DNA from: Ceratothoa steindachneri
Lineage: Eukaryota > Arthropoda > Malacostraca > Isopoda > Cymothoidae
Length of the DNA: 64,000 bases
NCBI GenBank assembly: GCA_963969495.1
Contig: OZ018330.1
Span: forward strand, 47,898,706-47,962,705
Direction: 5' to 3'
In this document: piece by piece, positions 24,201-34,289 of the stretch
Position numbering within the stretch: the stretch's first letter is position 1
Layout of the letters: each line of letters starts with the position of its first letter
The notes under the pieces: model-generated
The model's input: only the letters and a program-made list of their open reading frames with translations
What the model was told of the DNA's origin: nothing
The model's database searches: none
Made by a program: the position numbers and the translations under genes

Positions 24201-25594
24201 ATCCCCACTTAGAAATTCAACAAAAAGCGGAAATGTTGAACTTGCTCATGGAATTCCCAGAAGTCATTTCTGAAAACCCTGGATGTGCCAAGGATTTTAT
24301 CCATGAAATAAAACTAAAAACTAATTCAGTGGTTCGGAGCAAACCATATCCTTTACCAATCCACCTACGAGAAGCCTTCAATAAGGAAGTCCGGAATTTA
24401 CTAAAATTGGGAATTTTAGAGCCATCGGAGTCCGATTATTGCTCCCCCATAGTAATGGTTAAGAAACCTGATCAATCATTTCGGATGTGCGTGGACTTCC
24501 GAAAATTGAATTCAGTGACCGTTTTCGACGCCGAGCCCATCCCACTAATAGATCAAAATCTCCATTTATTTGAAGACGCTAAATTCATCACCGAATTGGA
24601 TTTATGTAAAGCGTACTATCAAATACCTCTCGCTAAGGAGTCCAAAAAACTGACGGCTTTTGCGACCGAGAGAGGTCTGTTACAGTTTACCAGGCTACCC
24701 TTCGGACTACTTACAGCCGGTAGCAATTATAATAGGATGATGAGGCGAATTATCGCTGGACTAAGCGACGTGTCGTTTTACTTCGACAACGTGTACGTAG
24801 CTACCCGTACATGGGAGTCACACTTACACGCCCTACGCTCATTGCTGGAGAAATTGAAGGAGCAAGGTCTAACGGCCGGGCCGACCAAGTGTTATTTTGC
24901 CTACGAATCCATTGACTACCTGGGATTCAAAATAGGACAAAAACACTTGACTACCCAGCAAGAAAAAGTGGACGCCATAGTCAAGATGCCCCGGCCGAAA
25001 ACAAAGAAACAACTCCGATCGTTTATGGGAGCGGCCTCGTTCTATAGGCGTTTTGTACCACACTTCGCTTCCATTGCGGCCCCACTGAATGATTTGTTAA
25101 AAAAGACAGCGTCAGACCCTGTCACGTGGAACCCCCATGCAATAACTCAGTTGGAGATTCTAAAAGGAAAACTCGTAACTGCGCCCATTCTTCGCTTACC
25201 AAATCCCAACAAGATCTTCGGTCTTCGCACGGACGCTAGTCGGGACGGGCTAGGCGGAGTATTGCTTCAATACGAAGATGACGAAACAGCCTATCCCATA
25301 GCTTATGTCAGTAGGAAACTGTTGAGTAGAGAAAAAGCCTACGCTACTATCGAAATCGAAGCTTTGGCCATAATATGGTCCATAGGTAAATTCAAATATT
25401 ATCTAATAGGGCGCGAGTTCAAGTTGGAATGCGACCATAAACCGTTGTCATACTTAGGTAAAAATAAGTGTAAGAATGGAAGACTCCTGAGATGGAGTTT
25501 ACTCTTGATGGAGTACCAGTACTCCATTCACTACATAAAAGGGTCCAACAATTGTATGGCCGACTCGTTAAGTCGGAACCCTGTCGACGATTAA
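21206..25594 (+). CDS. Gag-Pol polyprotein, 1462 residues, order Gag-PR-INT-RT-RNaseH
   Basis: Residues 25-90 are a charged coiled coil. About 172-262 resembles a SCAN domain (YRMKFRQSRI, then LRDQLLSTLPQEIRAFVKDR). A CCHC knuckle is C331, C334, H339, C344. The protease motif is D417-T-G-C. Integrase has an HHCC finger (H600, H607, C637, C640) and a D670, D730, E766 triad with spacing 35, then a GPY/F module (WKGPFEVI, near 907). RT follows, with D1132 in ELDLCKAYYQI, LPFGLLTAG, and YFDN at 1192-1195 where YxDD is expected. RNase H has D1343, E1385 and D1410 and ends at ADSLSRN. The ORF starts 223 bp after the LTR. There is no frameshift or stop between gag and pol, so a single polyprotein is expected. 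Function is to copy and integrate the element; Asn1195 may impair the RT. Confidence 0.95.
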   Translation: MTDISAMALFDLYRKQGQSLGLQGTELSSFIQEKERNEREFIQEKERNEREERREKTKMEADEREKIRAHERALSKDQLEVQSVSSKTGVSPAASVKLPEYKDEEDLCSYLSHFEKIFEVNNWDLEEDGVARLLPLLNRRMREIFVSLPSEATVDYSTLKAELLSATNLNPEEYRMKFRQSRIRPGQTYKHFGFELRRTLQFWMESEGVENEVAAVVDFMLRDQLLSTLPQEIRAFVKDRKASTFNECLDEADLHAVNHRLYPREYKKEKAPSPKKNGPPPRPLQKKPFKFSAAKGTYKPNFGGEKNQKEVRIPQGSYPNTGTYPRKPVTCYTCGIIGHLSFQCPQNSRLRETSRQQVQNLTAAIPAGQADSSYVPAPTSEGPQQQVNFLFNKSSPGGLQFEEGTVNGCRVSTLVRDTGCTCIVVSDKLLPPVNPAHKKFAIVHDFLGRDNRFPVVRCHIQCRYFTGWTDVVVAPIKFCAVLIGQNPLIPQQEVAQPVVTRAQEAQRKEQPAKLTPRITLEDNGFKLTSFASAQKECLTLKPLWEKAIKGEILQVKGKKPIQYIVEDSLLYRTISEEDKENKKALCVPQEYTQRILNTAHDGILAGHFGHNKTAQQIFRHFYWPQAAREIVAYCRSCDVCQKDPSRGRVPPAPLQKVPVITEPFFRVAIDLVGPIHPPSSGGHSYILTLVDCATRFPDAVALRKINTISCAEALISIFARVGLPKEILSDRGRQFTSELMEYFNKLLLVKPIFTSPFHPAANGICEKLNGTLKNILKKLCQNNPTQWHRYLPAALFACLEIPHRTLGFSPFELLYGRNVRGPMSILKELFSNAKLEQEIKSSYAYVMDIRERLEYCSGLARENAEKNLTKYRDYFDMKAKARKLKAGDEVLLLLPTENNKLWAQWKGPFEVIQARGPVDYLIDTPTGRRTYHINMLKKYHRRACIKNITLLDEEEPMDAVYPGTPLQVIHTVCVEQDEEYELPSLSPTPEDPRVDLKINPHLEIQQKAEMLNLLMEFPEVISENPGCAKDFIHEIKLKTNSVVRSKPYPLPIHLREAFNKEVRNLLKLGILEPSESDYCSPIVMVKKPDQSFRMCVDFRKLNSVTVFDAEPIPLIDQNLHLFEDAKFITELDLCKAYYQIPLAKESKKLTAFATERGLLQFTRLPFGLLTAGSNYNRMMRRIIAGLSDVSFYFDNVYVATRTWESHLHALRSLLEKLKEQGLTAGPTKCYFAYESIDYLGFKIGQKHLTTQQEKVDAIVKMPRPKTKKQLRSFMGAASFYRRFVPHFASIAAPLNDLLKKTASDPVTWNPHAITQLEILKGKLVTAPILRLPNPNKIFGLRTDASRDGLGGVLLQYEDDETAYPIAYVSRKLLSREKAYATIEIEALAIIWSIGKFKYYLIGREFKLECDHKPLSYLGKNKCKNGRLLRWSLLLMEYQYSIHYIKGSNNCMADSLSRNPVDD

Positions 25595-25858
25595 GGAGCA
25601 GCCCAACTATTGTATTATAGCAAAGTTAAGTGTAAATCAGTAGAATTGTAAGTAAGTAGGGGCGAGTAACCCAAGTGGTAGGTAAGAAAATCCTAAGATG
25701 GCACAGTAATATAGGAATTAATGTAAGGTCAGGTGAAATGTTATCGAGGCATTCCCGAGTGAACTAGAATTTATTGTATAATATAATGTTCCGTAAGTTA
25801 CCCATGTATATTATTGTAAGCGTCGGATTGGAACCCCCATCCCTACCGTTATTTTCTT

Positions 25859-25873
25859 AAGAATGGAGGTAGA
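25859..25873 (+). promoter_or_regulatory. Polypurine tract region
   Basis: The sequence before the 3' LTR is GAATGGAGGTAGA, purine-rich except two T residues, and resembles AATGGAGGGG of the decayed relative. The 279 bp between the stop codon and the LTR hold nothing else recognisable. Confidence 0.5.
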
Positions 25874-27402
25874 TGTGGAGAAATGGCTACATTAAGCCTC
25901 CTGGAGGAGTATAGACACATTCAAGCCCCCCTCCCTTCATGAGGAGAAGCGTGGGAAAGGTAGCCGGCGAAAATGTGTACCATGTGTGATCGCCTCGCCG
26001 CTGTGGGCAGTTGGAGCTAACATATGTTTGAAGGCGACCACCTAAGGTCCTTAAACGACGCTCTAACGATCGTATGACCTACGAGACCCATAAACCCGTG
26101 GTTAGGAAAAAAAAACGGTGCGAGTCAGAAGGCACGCTAAGGAGCGGTGTGGTTACGAGCCTATAATTTGCGAGCTGACTTGGGCATCCCAGTGCCACCT
26201 CAGGAATTCTCGCTCTTCCCAGATGCTAACCCACCATTCGCTCCCCCCCTTTTGCATCTGTGGCCTGGTCACTTCCCCCTTTAGATGGGGCGGCAATCCG
26301 CCTATAAATAAGCCCCGCAAAGAAAGAGAAGAAGAATCGGCTAGACAAGAAGATTATCTGAAGTCGATACGCCAGAGTAGGATTAGGTCGTGAAGATCGA
26401 TCCATCGGCTAGACAAGAAGATTATCTGAAGTCGATACGCCAGAGTAGGATTAGGTCGTGAAGATCGATCCATCGGCTAGACAAGAAGATTATTAGAAGT
26501 CGATTCGCCAGAAGAAAGATTAATTCGTAAAGATCGACCCTTCAGCCCTACAAGACTATTTCCGTGAGAAACGATAGGATCAGATTGAGAAAATCGATCC
26601 CCCCCTTTCAGGGCCGTATTAACCTAAATAGTCAAGTTTTATATCGGTGCCATACCGAAGAAGCCTTTTCCGTCTGCAAAGAAGTCCGACTGAAGAAAAG
26701 CAAAGCCACTCACACTCGAGTGATTCTTACATCGCAAGCACCGTAAGAGTGAGAGGAGAAGAACCCAGCCCCAACGAGCTCCCGTTCTTTAATCACGTTG
26801 AAGAATCACCCCCCTCCTCGACGAAATTTCAACCTTCGGCCACCACACTTCAAGGCGAGAGATAAGTCCTCCAGCGACATCCGGCAATCCCTAATACCTA
26901 CCTGTAAGTTAACAATAACATTTATATCTCTATTGCGATAGTAGAAGTTTAGTACGTCCCACGTTTTAAAGGAGCGTAGAAACCATTATTCTTGAACCTA
27001 GGTCATATGTGTTTGTAGATGACAGTACATTAATTTAATGTTTTATGCTAAACAAATAGGGTCGTGATAAAAAAATACTAATTGGCAATTAGTTTGTTTA
27101 TTGAAAGCCTACTTGTTTATGTTTTGTCATTCAAAATTCTTTGAGGCCAAATATAGAAATGCTTTTATTGTTGGTTTGTAATATTTAATTTAAAATACAT
27201 GTTTATTTTTTGGTAGATTCTGGTGTTTCCTCTTATCCTTATGTGTTTAAAAATAGCTCTTCCTTAAGGACTAAACCACAAAAATAGCACTCTTAGAACA
27301 AAGCCTACTTCATCATAGAAGTAACTCACGCCCCTTAAAGTATACCGTTACTAAAAGGGTGTCAAAGCGTAAAGTGATCAAAGCAATGGTCATTCTACGA
27401 CA
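25874..27402 (+). repeat. 3' LTR (1,529 bp) with an extra 68-bp unit
   Basis: It is almost identical to the 5' LTR but has two exact 68-bp units (26337-26404, 26405-26472) before the diverged one, where the 5' LTR has one. Other differences seen are A/G in the unit, C/A near 26654 and one extra A in an A-run near 27070. Confidence 0.95.
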
Positions 27403-27860
27403 GTTAGGAAGTATGCAAGGTAAACAAAAGCGAAAGTGATAAGATGGAAAAGATACAGAACAAGTTGACTAGATTTACGTGGGCGCAAAAAGCCATGTAG
27501 GTATAGAAGCATTAAGAATAGAGATGGGGTGGAGTTTATAGCATAAAAAGGAATTCCAAAATGAAAATAAGATAAATGGGATAACTAGAAAGACTGGTAC
27601 TAGTTCGGTAGAATGGGTATACAAAATGGGGAAGGAAAAAAATGAAAGAAAATAGTGTGCAGGTATGATCTCGGAGACCTAGTTAGACAAAATAGCATAC
27701 TAGAATTGGCTCAAACAGAATGGGAGGAAGGGATTAGATCAAATAGAACTCTGAGAATGCCGAAGAAGAAGAGAAAATAAGCAGTAGAGAAAATATATGA
27801 CGGAACATATGGGAGCCAACTACTTTTCAAAGCAAGGGAAGAATCTAGTTGCTGACAGAA
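27403..27860 (+). mobile_element. LINE fragment, right half
   Basis: It begins with the target duplication GTTAG and continues the LINE interrupted at 19522. Frames read KMEKIQNKLTRFTWAQKAM, ILELAQTEWEEGIRSNRTL and KIYDGTYGSQLLFKAREES, which resemble the region after the RT core of arthropod LINEs. Stops and frameshifts are frequent. The clade is not assigned. Confidence 0.55.
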
Positions 27861-27919
27861 TCCTGACCGTAAGAATAGTCAGATCCTGGTGGAACGGATT
27901 ACACAGAAGAAGATAGATC

Positions 27920-28160
27920 CTAGTGGATTTATGTGAACTGGATATTTATTGTGCTATCATTTGATAAGGTTTTGTACCAGAGATTAATACTTATCTGTGA
28001 ACAAATGAAAACTCAAGTGCAGTATTATATTGGTTGGGCGACTGGCTTTAAAAAGGAATCACTATTTGTATTAAATATACTGTAAATTGGTATCTAGAAC
28101 TGTTATAAGTAATATGCCTCAAGGAACTATCTTGGGGCCGATTTATTTATTATAGAGTAC
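27920..28160 (+). mobile_element. LINE RT palm fragment (CR1-like)
   Basis: The sequence gives VDLCELD, then after a shift FDKVLYQRLILICEQM, and further on VISNMPQGTILGP. These correspond to RT motif A (D-x-S-KAFDKV type) and the PQGxxLGP motif of non-LTR retrotransposons. It is a short dead copy placed directly after the previous LINE remnant. Confidence 0.65.
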
Positions 28161-29027
28161 AGTCCAAAGCTAGAGAACAAAATACCCAAATCTACATCCA
28201 TAATAGTATATTTGAACTTAGGAAAATGTTGAGATATTTCCTAATATTTTTTTAAGTTTGAGAATGACCATGATTATTTCTTTAATTATTATTTTTTTTT
28301 TAATAAACTTTTTGAATATAAATATGATTAGGGAATGTTTGGGATTTTTTAAAACAAAAATAATCACAAATGCTGAAGTTTAGAAAAAAAATGAGAAATT
28401 TTGTTCAAATTAAGGTATGGTTATTTTTTATTTTTGTTTTTTGTTATATTCGAAGGTTTTATCGAATATTTTTCCTAAAATAGATTTTACATTTTAATCT
28501 TTAAACCAAAAGCCTGAGCTGGATAGGCTATATTCCAGATACCGAAGGTCTGCCTGCGAAGGCAAGGCTTCTCCTGTAAGGATGAGTACCACAGACTCGG
28601 GTTGTTCTTTTTAAAAACCGTTTGAATTTCAAAAAAAAAAAATAACAGAGCTGATCTTTGAGGTTTGGTGCACGAATCCGATTTTGGGGGGTAAATCGTG
28701 CTACTAATGAGTGGTTTTATGCCGATTTCAAATATGTATTTACTTCTTTGGAGAAATGATTAATTTTGAAGATAGGTTAGGTTATATAATTATAAAATTA
28801 AAGCAAATTTAATTTAATATTAGTTCTTTTTTAATTATAATAAAAATACAACGAGGATAATCTTCTTTCCCATGAGTGGGTTTTTGGTAGCGGTCTGCTG
28901 AGACACTCGTGAGGTTATTCTCTACAGTGTTACATTACGAGATCGCAAAATCTTTTAGAAAAATTTATTAAGGCTTCCATTTCCACTGGTTCTACAATAA
29001 TAGGCGACATATAGAAGGCGTAGAACC

Positions 29028-29030
<3 letters not shown>
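28161..29030. other. No gene recognised
   Basis: AT-rich sequence. A GC-richer block near 28510-28600 looks like part of a dispersed repeat but I cannot classify it. Confidence 0.45.

Positions 29031-29114
<84 letters not shown>
29031..29114. repeat. (TA)n microsatellite
   Basis: TA tract of about 84 bp followed by a T-run. Confidence 0.95.
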
Positions 29115-29117
<3 letters not shown>

Positions 29118-29319
29118 TTATTTTTTTTTTTAATTAAGCATGACTGCCGTATTTTTTTACAAACACAGGAGCCTATTTATTTATGTCAAATGAAAGCTTA
29201 TTCTTTCATGAATAGTGAATATTTAGATATTTTAGAGTATAAAAAAATATCTTTTAAGTATAACTAAATGGAGGGAAACCGTGAGCTCACTCAGCTACAA
29301 TAAATTTTTATTTATGTTG

Positions 29320-31375
29320 TTTCAGATTATGGCTGGAAGTACTCGTTCATCGCTTTTAGGACATCCTACTAGTGAGCTTTCATATGCAAGACTACCAGCC
29401 TGTAGTGATGTGCTTCGTGTTGTTCAGTACCACCATCAAGTGGAGTCAATGACTTTGACACAAAGTTAGAACCTCGCTTGCAAAAAAGTCATAAAGGTAT
29501 GGGAAAGAGAATGAATTCCCACACAGCGAATGGACTCTTGCGTTAAGAAACTCTCAAGGTTGTATGAAGAATACCTTTCTTTAAAGAAGAACTACAATAC
29601 CGAACTGTACTCATCTAGAATGAATGAGCGTAGTTTCGAATCTATTCTTTCAAAACTTTTTGACATAGCCTTAAAAATGCTTTAAATGTGGTAAAAAATA
29701 AAGAAGACCGCAAATTTCTGTTGATGCAGAGAGGGGACATTTTCTCCTGCAGTATGTCGTGCCGTGATAAGATTACTTCAGCCAAGGAATCCCGAAAAAG
29801 GTATCAACATGAGAAGGCTTTACAATACATAGAAAAAGTATATACTTCTAAAAATCAAGCTGCTCATGCAGATTTCAAGTCATCATCATCTGAAGGAGAA
29901 AGTTTAATTGCGGCAGACAAAGAGTTTTGTCCACCTTTTTCAACTAGAAAAAAGAATCCAGAATGTATTCCTTCAAATTCAAAAAATATCTTTACAACCT
30001 CAGGTGTGGCTGCTGTTCTTGATAGTGCAAATATTACCGATGGAAAAGCAACAATGTTTGCTGGATCAATAGCACACTTTCCAGGAGTTTTATACGACGT
30101 TCCAGAAAGCAAGTAAGAGAGGCAACATACAATGAAGACAAAGCTTCGTTGTCTGTTGAATAACCAATCCTTCTTCACTGAGATGGAAAACTACTACCTG
30201 CTATTGATGGGGCAAAGTTCAAGGCCTTGTATTTGACACAACTACATCAAATACAGGCCTACAAAAAGAAGCCTGTACCATAATTGAGAAAGTATTAGGA
30301 AGGAAGCTTGTTTGGATTGCGTGCCGTCATCAATTTCGAAATTATGTTGTCATGTGCTTGCAATATTTTACTTGGGCCTACAAGTGGTCCAAAGAGGAGT
30401 CTCTTTGAACGTTTTAAAGATCAATGGTCGTCACTTAAAAAGGATTCTTTTTTAGAGAGGGATAGCAGTTTATTCGTTAATCCAGTAATGCATAATCTTC
30501 GAGGAGAAATGGTCCCATATTTTCAGGAAGCTTTGAAATCTCGTCAGTTGCGTGACGATTATGAAGAATTGCTGAGACTCAGTCTCATCTTTCTTGGGGG
30601 AATTGATAAGACAGAAGTTACATTAAGAGCCCCAGGAGCGATTGATCATGCACGCTGCATGGCTAAGGCTATATGGGTCCTGAAAATATACTTGTTTAGG
30701 CATTAACTGAAACTAACGGAACTTGAAAAGGCCAATATTACAAAGTGCTCTCTTTTCATTGCTTTGGTCTACTCGCGTTTTTGGAATGAAGCCCATTTTG
30801 GAATTAATGCTCCTTTAAATGACATTCTGCTTCTTAAAACTTTGCAAAAGTAACCAAATCAGACAATATCTAAAGAAGCAACCACAGCCCTTTACAAATG
30901 TTCTTAGAGAACATCTTGTTGGTCTTGCATTTTTCGATCATAGAATTAATGCTGAGACCAAGCAGAAGATGCGTCTCCAATCTCCAACGTAATGAAAACA
31001 CCAAAGTTGTTCGCCGATTGAATCTTACAAAAAGAAATCAAGGATTTGGACTTGCATGAACTGGTAACTCAAAAAACTAAGCTAATCTTCCGTCTCCTAA
31101 TGAAAGATGGATACAAGTTTGCAGAGGATACATTCCTGAAGACTAACCCAAGTTCTTGGGAAGAGAATGCGTGCTTTCAAGAATTTCAACGTCGAGAGAT
31201 TAACTTAATGGTTGTTAACGATCCAGCCGAAAGAAGTATTACACTTATCAAATCGTATATTGCATCTCTAACAAAAGATGAAGAGCAGAAACAGTTGCTT
31301 CGCAGACTTGTGGAAAAACATCACAAAGATTTTCCCTCGTGCTCAAAAGGATCAATGTTTAATCAGCAATTTTAG
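29320..31375 (+). pseudogene. Degraded gene of an uncharacterised repetitive arthropod family
   Basis: Open segments line up in one order on the plus strand: SDVLRVVQYHHQVES and ERSFESILSKLFDIA (29.3-29.7 kb); REFLLMQ-like KFLLMQRGDI, a Ser-rich part and TTSGVAAVLDSANITDGKAT (29688-30116); DGKLLPAIDGAKFKALYLT and WIACRHQFRNYV; GPTSGPKRSLFERFKDQW and APGAIDHARCMAKAIWVLKI (30308-30706); LVVNDPAERSITLIKSYIAS-like and LTKDEEQKQLLRRL (31046-31375). From general knowledge this combination (ACRHH, PTSGP, NDxAERG, TKDEEQKQ) recurs in multicopy uncharacterised arthropod proteins that look transposon-borne. Stops and shifts occur throughout, so this copy is dead. The function is unknown to me. Confidence 0.6.
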
Positions 31376-32311
31376 TTATAATTTGTGTAAAAAAGAAATC
31401 ATTCGCCATTTAACTATTTTATTTTTATTTTAATATAAATATTTTTTCAAAAATTGTCTTTCAACACCAAGATCTGTTTCAAGTAAACTAGTATTTGCAA
31501 AGACTGTTCATTTCTATCCTCAAAATTAATTTACCAGCAGACTAATAAGTTAAGATCAATATAGTGACCAATATTGTTCGATTTTGAAGAAATTGAGTAT
31601 GTGACCTACTGTTCAATGTGGTAATACAATCAGGCATGTGGAGATAAAAAAAAAAAAATTGGGGAAGAAACCACCCTAATATATATATATATATATATAT
31701 GATAAATGAACAATAACGTTCTAGTCAATACGGTTAGGTAAAAGTAATCATAAAAATTCCCCAATCTACTAGAAAAGGACCCTGAATTTCACATTCCCCG
31801 CTTTCTGTTAAAGTAAACGTTAGCTTATAGAAAAGGTTTCTTGAAATTTCTCTTTTTAGAGAAATGGATGGTTGCCTTGTCGTATATGTAACGCTCCAAA
31901 AAAGTGTTAAGGATCTCCATGAGACTTTTCTAGTGGATTAAGGAATTATTATCATTACTCATACCTTACCGCATTTGAGATGAGCATAAGCGCAACGCTT
32001 GGTAATAACTCGTATTCACCCTCTTAATAAAACCACAATTAAAATAATGATTCAAACTTGCCCTTCTATGAATTAGTATCTTATTTCTTTCCAGTTTCCA
32101 TTACCATATAGATCACAAATACTTAAACTTTTTAGAATTTGTTTAGGAAAACGCTTTTCTTCAATTTCAATGGCCTCCCTCAATCTAGTTTCGGCCTTGG
32201 TCTCAAGTAATCAACCGGTTCTGCAACGCAACAATAGACTTTTAGAAAAATCGATGGTGATGGATTAATCAGGCGTGGTTACTTTTTCTCGTTCATTTTA
32301 TTTTAGGTTGG

Positions 32312-32315
<4 letters not shown>
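31376..32315. other. No gene recognised; short (TA)n at 31679-31700
   Basis: AT-rich sequence. On the minus strand about 32085-32205 reads RLREAIEIEEKRFPKQIL, which might be a decayed PLE nuclease tail, but this is too weak to call. Confidence 0.4.

Positions 32316-32376
<61 letters not shown>
32316..32376. repeat. (TA)n microsatellite, insertion site of the Tc1-like element
   Basis: TA tract of about 61 bp ending exactly at the left terminal inverted repeat of the transposon; TA continues on the other side (33786-33800). Confidence 0.95.
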
Positions 32377-32379
<3 letters not shown>

Positions 32380-33785
32380 TGGCGGCAACAAAAAAAGTGA
32401 CATTGAATATTGGCAATAGAAATCGATACATAAAATCGCTTTCACGATTTTACTTGCCAACAAGCCAATGAAAAGGGGCGGGGCTTATGCCACGAGTGGA
32501 TGACTCTCCTGAGCTAAGACAACAGAACTGCGCTTTATTGGAACTCACTGTCTCGTTTGAGCTCGTACAGTGAGGTTTTGGTGTACAACGCTCCAGCGTG
32601 CTGATTTCCTGCATTCGTGCCTACATTTGACGTGCTATAACTTCTGTGCAAGTGGATACAATGACACGGAAAAAGCTTTCTATGACAGAGAAAAGCCGTG
32701 CCTTGACCCTATTAGAGCAGGGAAAGTCTTTTATTGATGTAGCAGCAGATTTAGGAACCTCAAAAAATACGATTTATCGCCTAAAACGGGCAGCTGAGTT
32801 ATTGCCACCAGATACCATACCAAAGAGGAAGGAGGGCACTGGTGCAGCTAGGAAGACATCTCCAAGGACTGATAATATCCTAAGGCGTGAAGTGATGTCA
32901 GACCCTTCTGTAACCTCCGCTTCAATCAAGAAAAAACACCCAGACCTTCTCCAGAACGTCGCCCTCAGGACCATCCGTCATCGCTTATAGAAGGACTTAG
33001 GCCTACCGGCTCGCCACGCTGCCAAGAAGCCACTTCTTACCAAGGCTATGAAGATGAAAAGGCTCAATTTTTGCAAGACCTATAAACATTGGACAGCTGC
33101 CCATTGGAAGAAGGTGATGTTCAGTGATGAGAGCACCTTTAGGCTGGTCAGAGGAGAGTCAAAGATCGTGCGTCGTCCCAGCAATGTGTCTCGGTATGAC
33201 CCAAAATATACCGTGAAAACTGTGAAGCACCCTGATAGTGTGATGGTGTGGGGTGCCTTTAGTGGAAACAAGGGCAGAGGAGGTCTGTACTTCCTTCCCA
33301 AGAATGTAACCATGAGGGGGACTAACTATCTCGAAGTTTTGAAGCAGCACATGCTGCCATTTTGGGAAATTCATCGGTGTGAATTTTTCATGCATGATGG
33401 TGCCCCTGCTCACAGGTCCCAGTTAGTAAAAAGGTTCTTCAATGATAATAATATTAGTGTTTTGGAGTGGCCTGGTAATTCCCCGGACCTAAATCCTATT
33501 GAGAATGCTTGGAATCTGATGAAATCCAAAGTTCAAGAGACAGCATCCGGCAGCATCAAGGACCTGATAGAATCACTGAAGAAGATCTGGGTTACGATCG
33601 ACCCCACCTACTTCGCAAACCTCGCTGAATCAATGCCCAATCGACTCAGAATGGTCATCAAGTGCAAGGGCAACATGACCAAGTATTAACTTTCATGAAA
33701 TATTCATAATAAAATATGTAAGTTACATTTTTCTGTTTCATTTTCCCCGAATTGTCACATGTCACTTTTTTTGTTGCCGCCACTG
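32377..33785 (+). mobile_element. Tc1-like DNA transposon with perfect inverted ends
   Basis: The 1,409-bp element has 27-bp terminal inverted repeats (starting CAGTGGCGGCAACAAAAAAA) at 32377-32403 and 33759-33785, identical by eye. It is flanked by TA on both sides, the expected target duplication of Tc1/mariner elements. It carries one transposase frame with a single internal stop. Confidence 0.95.
32661..33689 (+). pseudogene. Tc1-family transposase (DD34E), one in-frame TAG
   Basis: The ATG at 32661 (MTRKKLSMTEKSRALTLLEQ) opens 343 codons including the final stop at 33687-33689. An internal TAG at 32988-32990 lies between RTIRHRL and KDLGLPARHA; the frame is otherwise open and never shifts. 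The N-terminus is a helix-turn-helix DNA-binding region (DVAADLGTSKNTIYRLKR). The catalytic triad is complete: D in FSDEST, D in MHDGAPAH, and E in SPDLNPIENAW, with 34 residues between the second and third, as in the Tc1 family. The protein cuts and pastes the element at TA sites. With the internal stop it should make no full transposase unless the stop is read through. Confidence 0.92.
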
Positions 33786-33800
33786 TATATATATATATAA

Positions 33801-34074
33801 TTAAAAACATTATTGTTATTTGTGTTTTGACTTTAATCTCAATAATTATCAATTTAATTGATTTTCCTCGCCTCCCCCCGCTTTTTTAGCCATTATATAA
33901 TGCATGTTTATAACTGTTTAACTGGTGACGTTAATATTTCTTCCCCTTCTCATTATTCTATACAGTCGCTGAAGATGGTCCTAGCGAAGGTCCGAAACAT
34001 CTGGCACGATTATTAGTGCAATCTCCTGGGTCTTCATATTCCTACTACTTATCAGATTCCCGAATCAATTACAA

Positions 34075-34132
<58 letters not shown>
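33801..34132 (+). mobile_element. PLE-type 3' end with (TA)n tail
   Basis: A motif at 33964-34004 reads CGCTGAAGAT, inverted pair GGTCC/GGTCC around TAGCGAA, then GAAACATC. It is followed about 75 bases later by (TA)n at 34078-34132. The same arrangement ends the PLE copies at 4.7, 11.7 and 13.8 kb, so this is probably the last few hundred bases of another PLE copy. No coding part remains. Confidence 0.5.
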
Positions 34133-34134
<2 letters not shown>

Positions 34135-34289
34135 AAAATTGAAAGTAGTGTTGAAAGAGGCAGAAAAACTCAATATATATTTTGCTGCAATGTATATCTA
34201 CTTCTTCATACACTAATCACCCTTACTTTGCAGGACATGACAGAATCAACGCCTATGAACACAAGTAGATATCAATAAGAGCTCTAGAA

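Larger units (their letters stand above)
19523..27402 (+). mobile_element. Complete Gmr1-like Ty3/gypsy LTR retrotransposon, integrase before RT
   Basis: The 7,880-bp element is flanked by the 5-bp target duplication GTTAG (19518-19522 and 27403-27407). LTRs at 19523-20982 and 25874-27402 begin TGTGG and end ACGACA. One uninterrupted 1462-codon ORF (21206-25594) encodes Gag, protease, integrase, RT and RNase H in that order. Having integrase upstream of RT is characteristic of Gmr1-like elements and copia, while the domains themselves are of Ty3/gypsy type (GPY/F module after integrase, gypsy RNase H). By eye the LTRs differ by two substitutions and one A-run indel, plus one extra 68-bp tandem unit in the 3' LTR. 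The insertion is therefore recent. It landed in a dead LINE. Activity is uncertain because the RT motif is YFDN. Confidence 0.95.
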
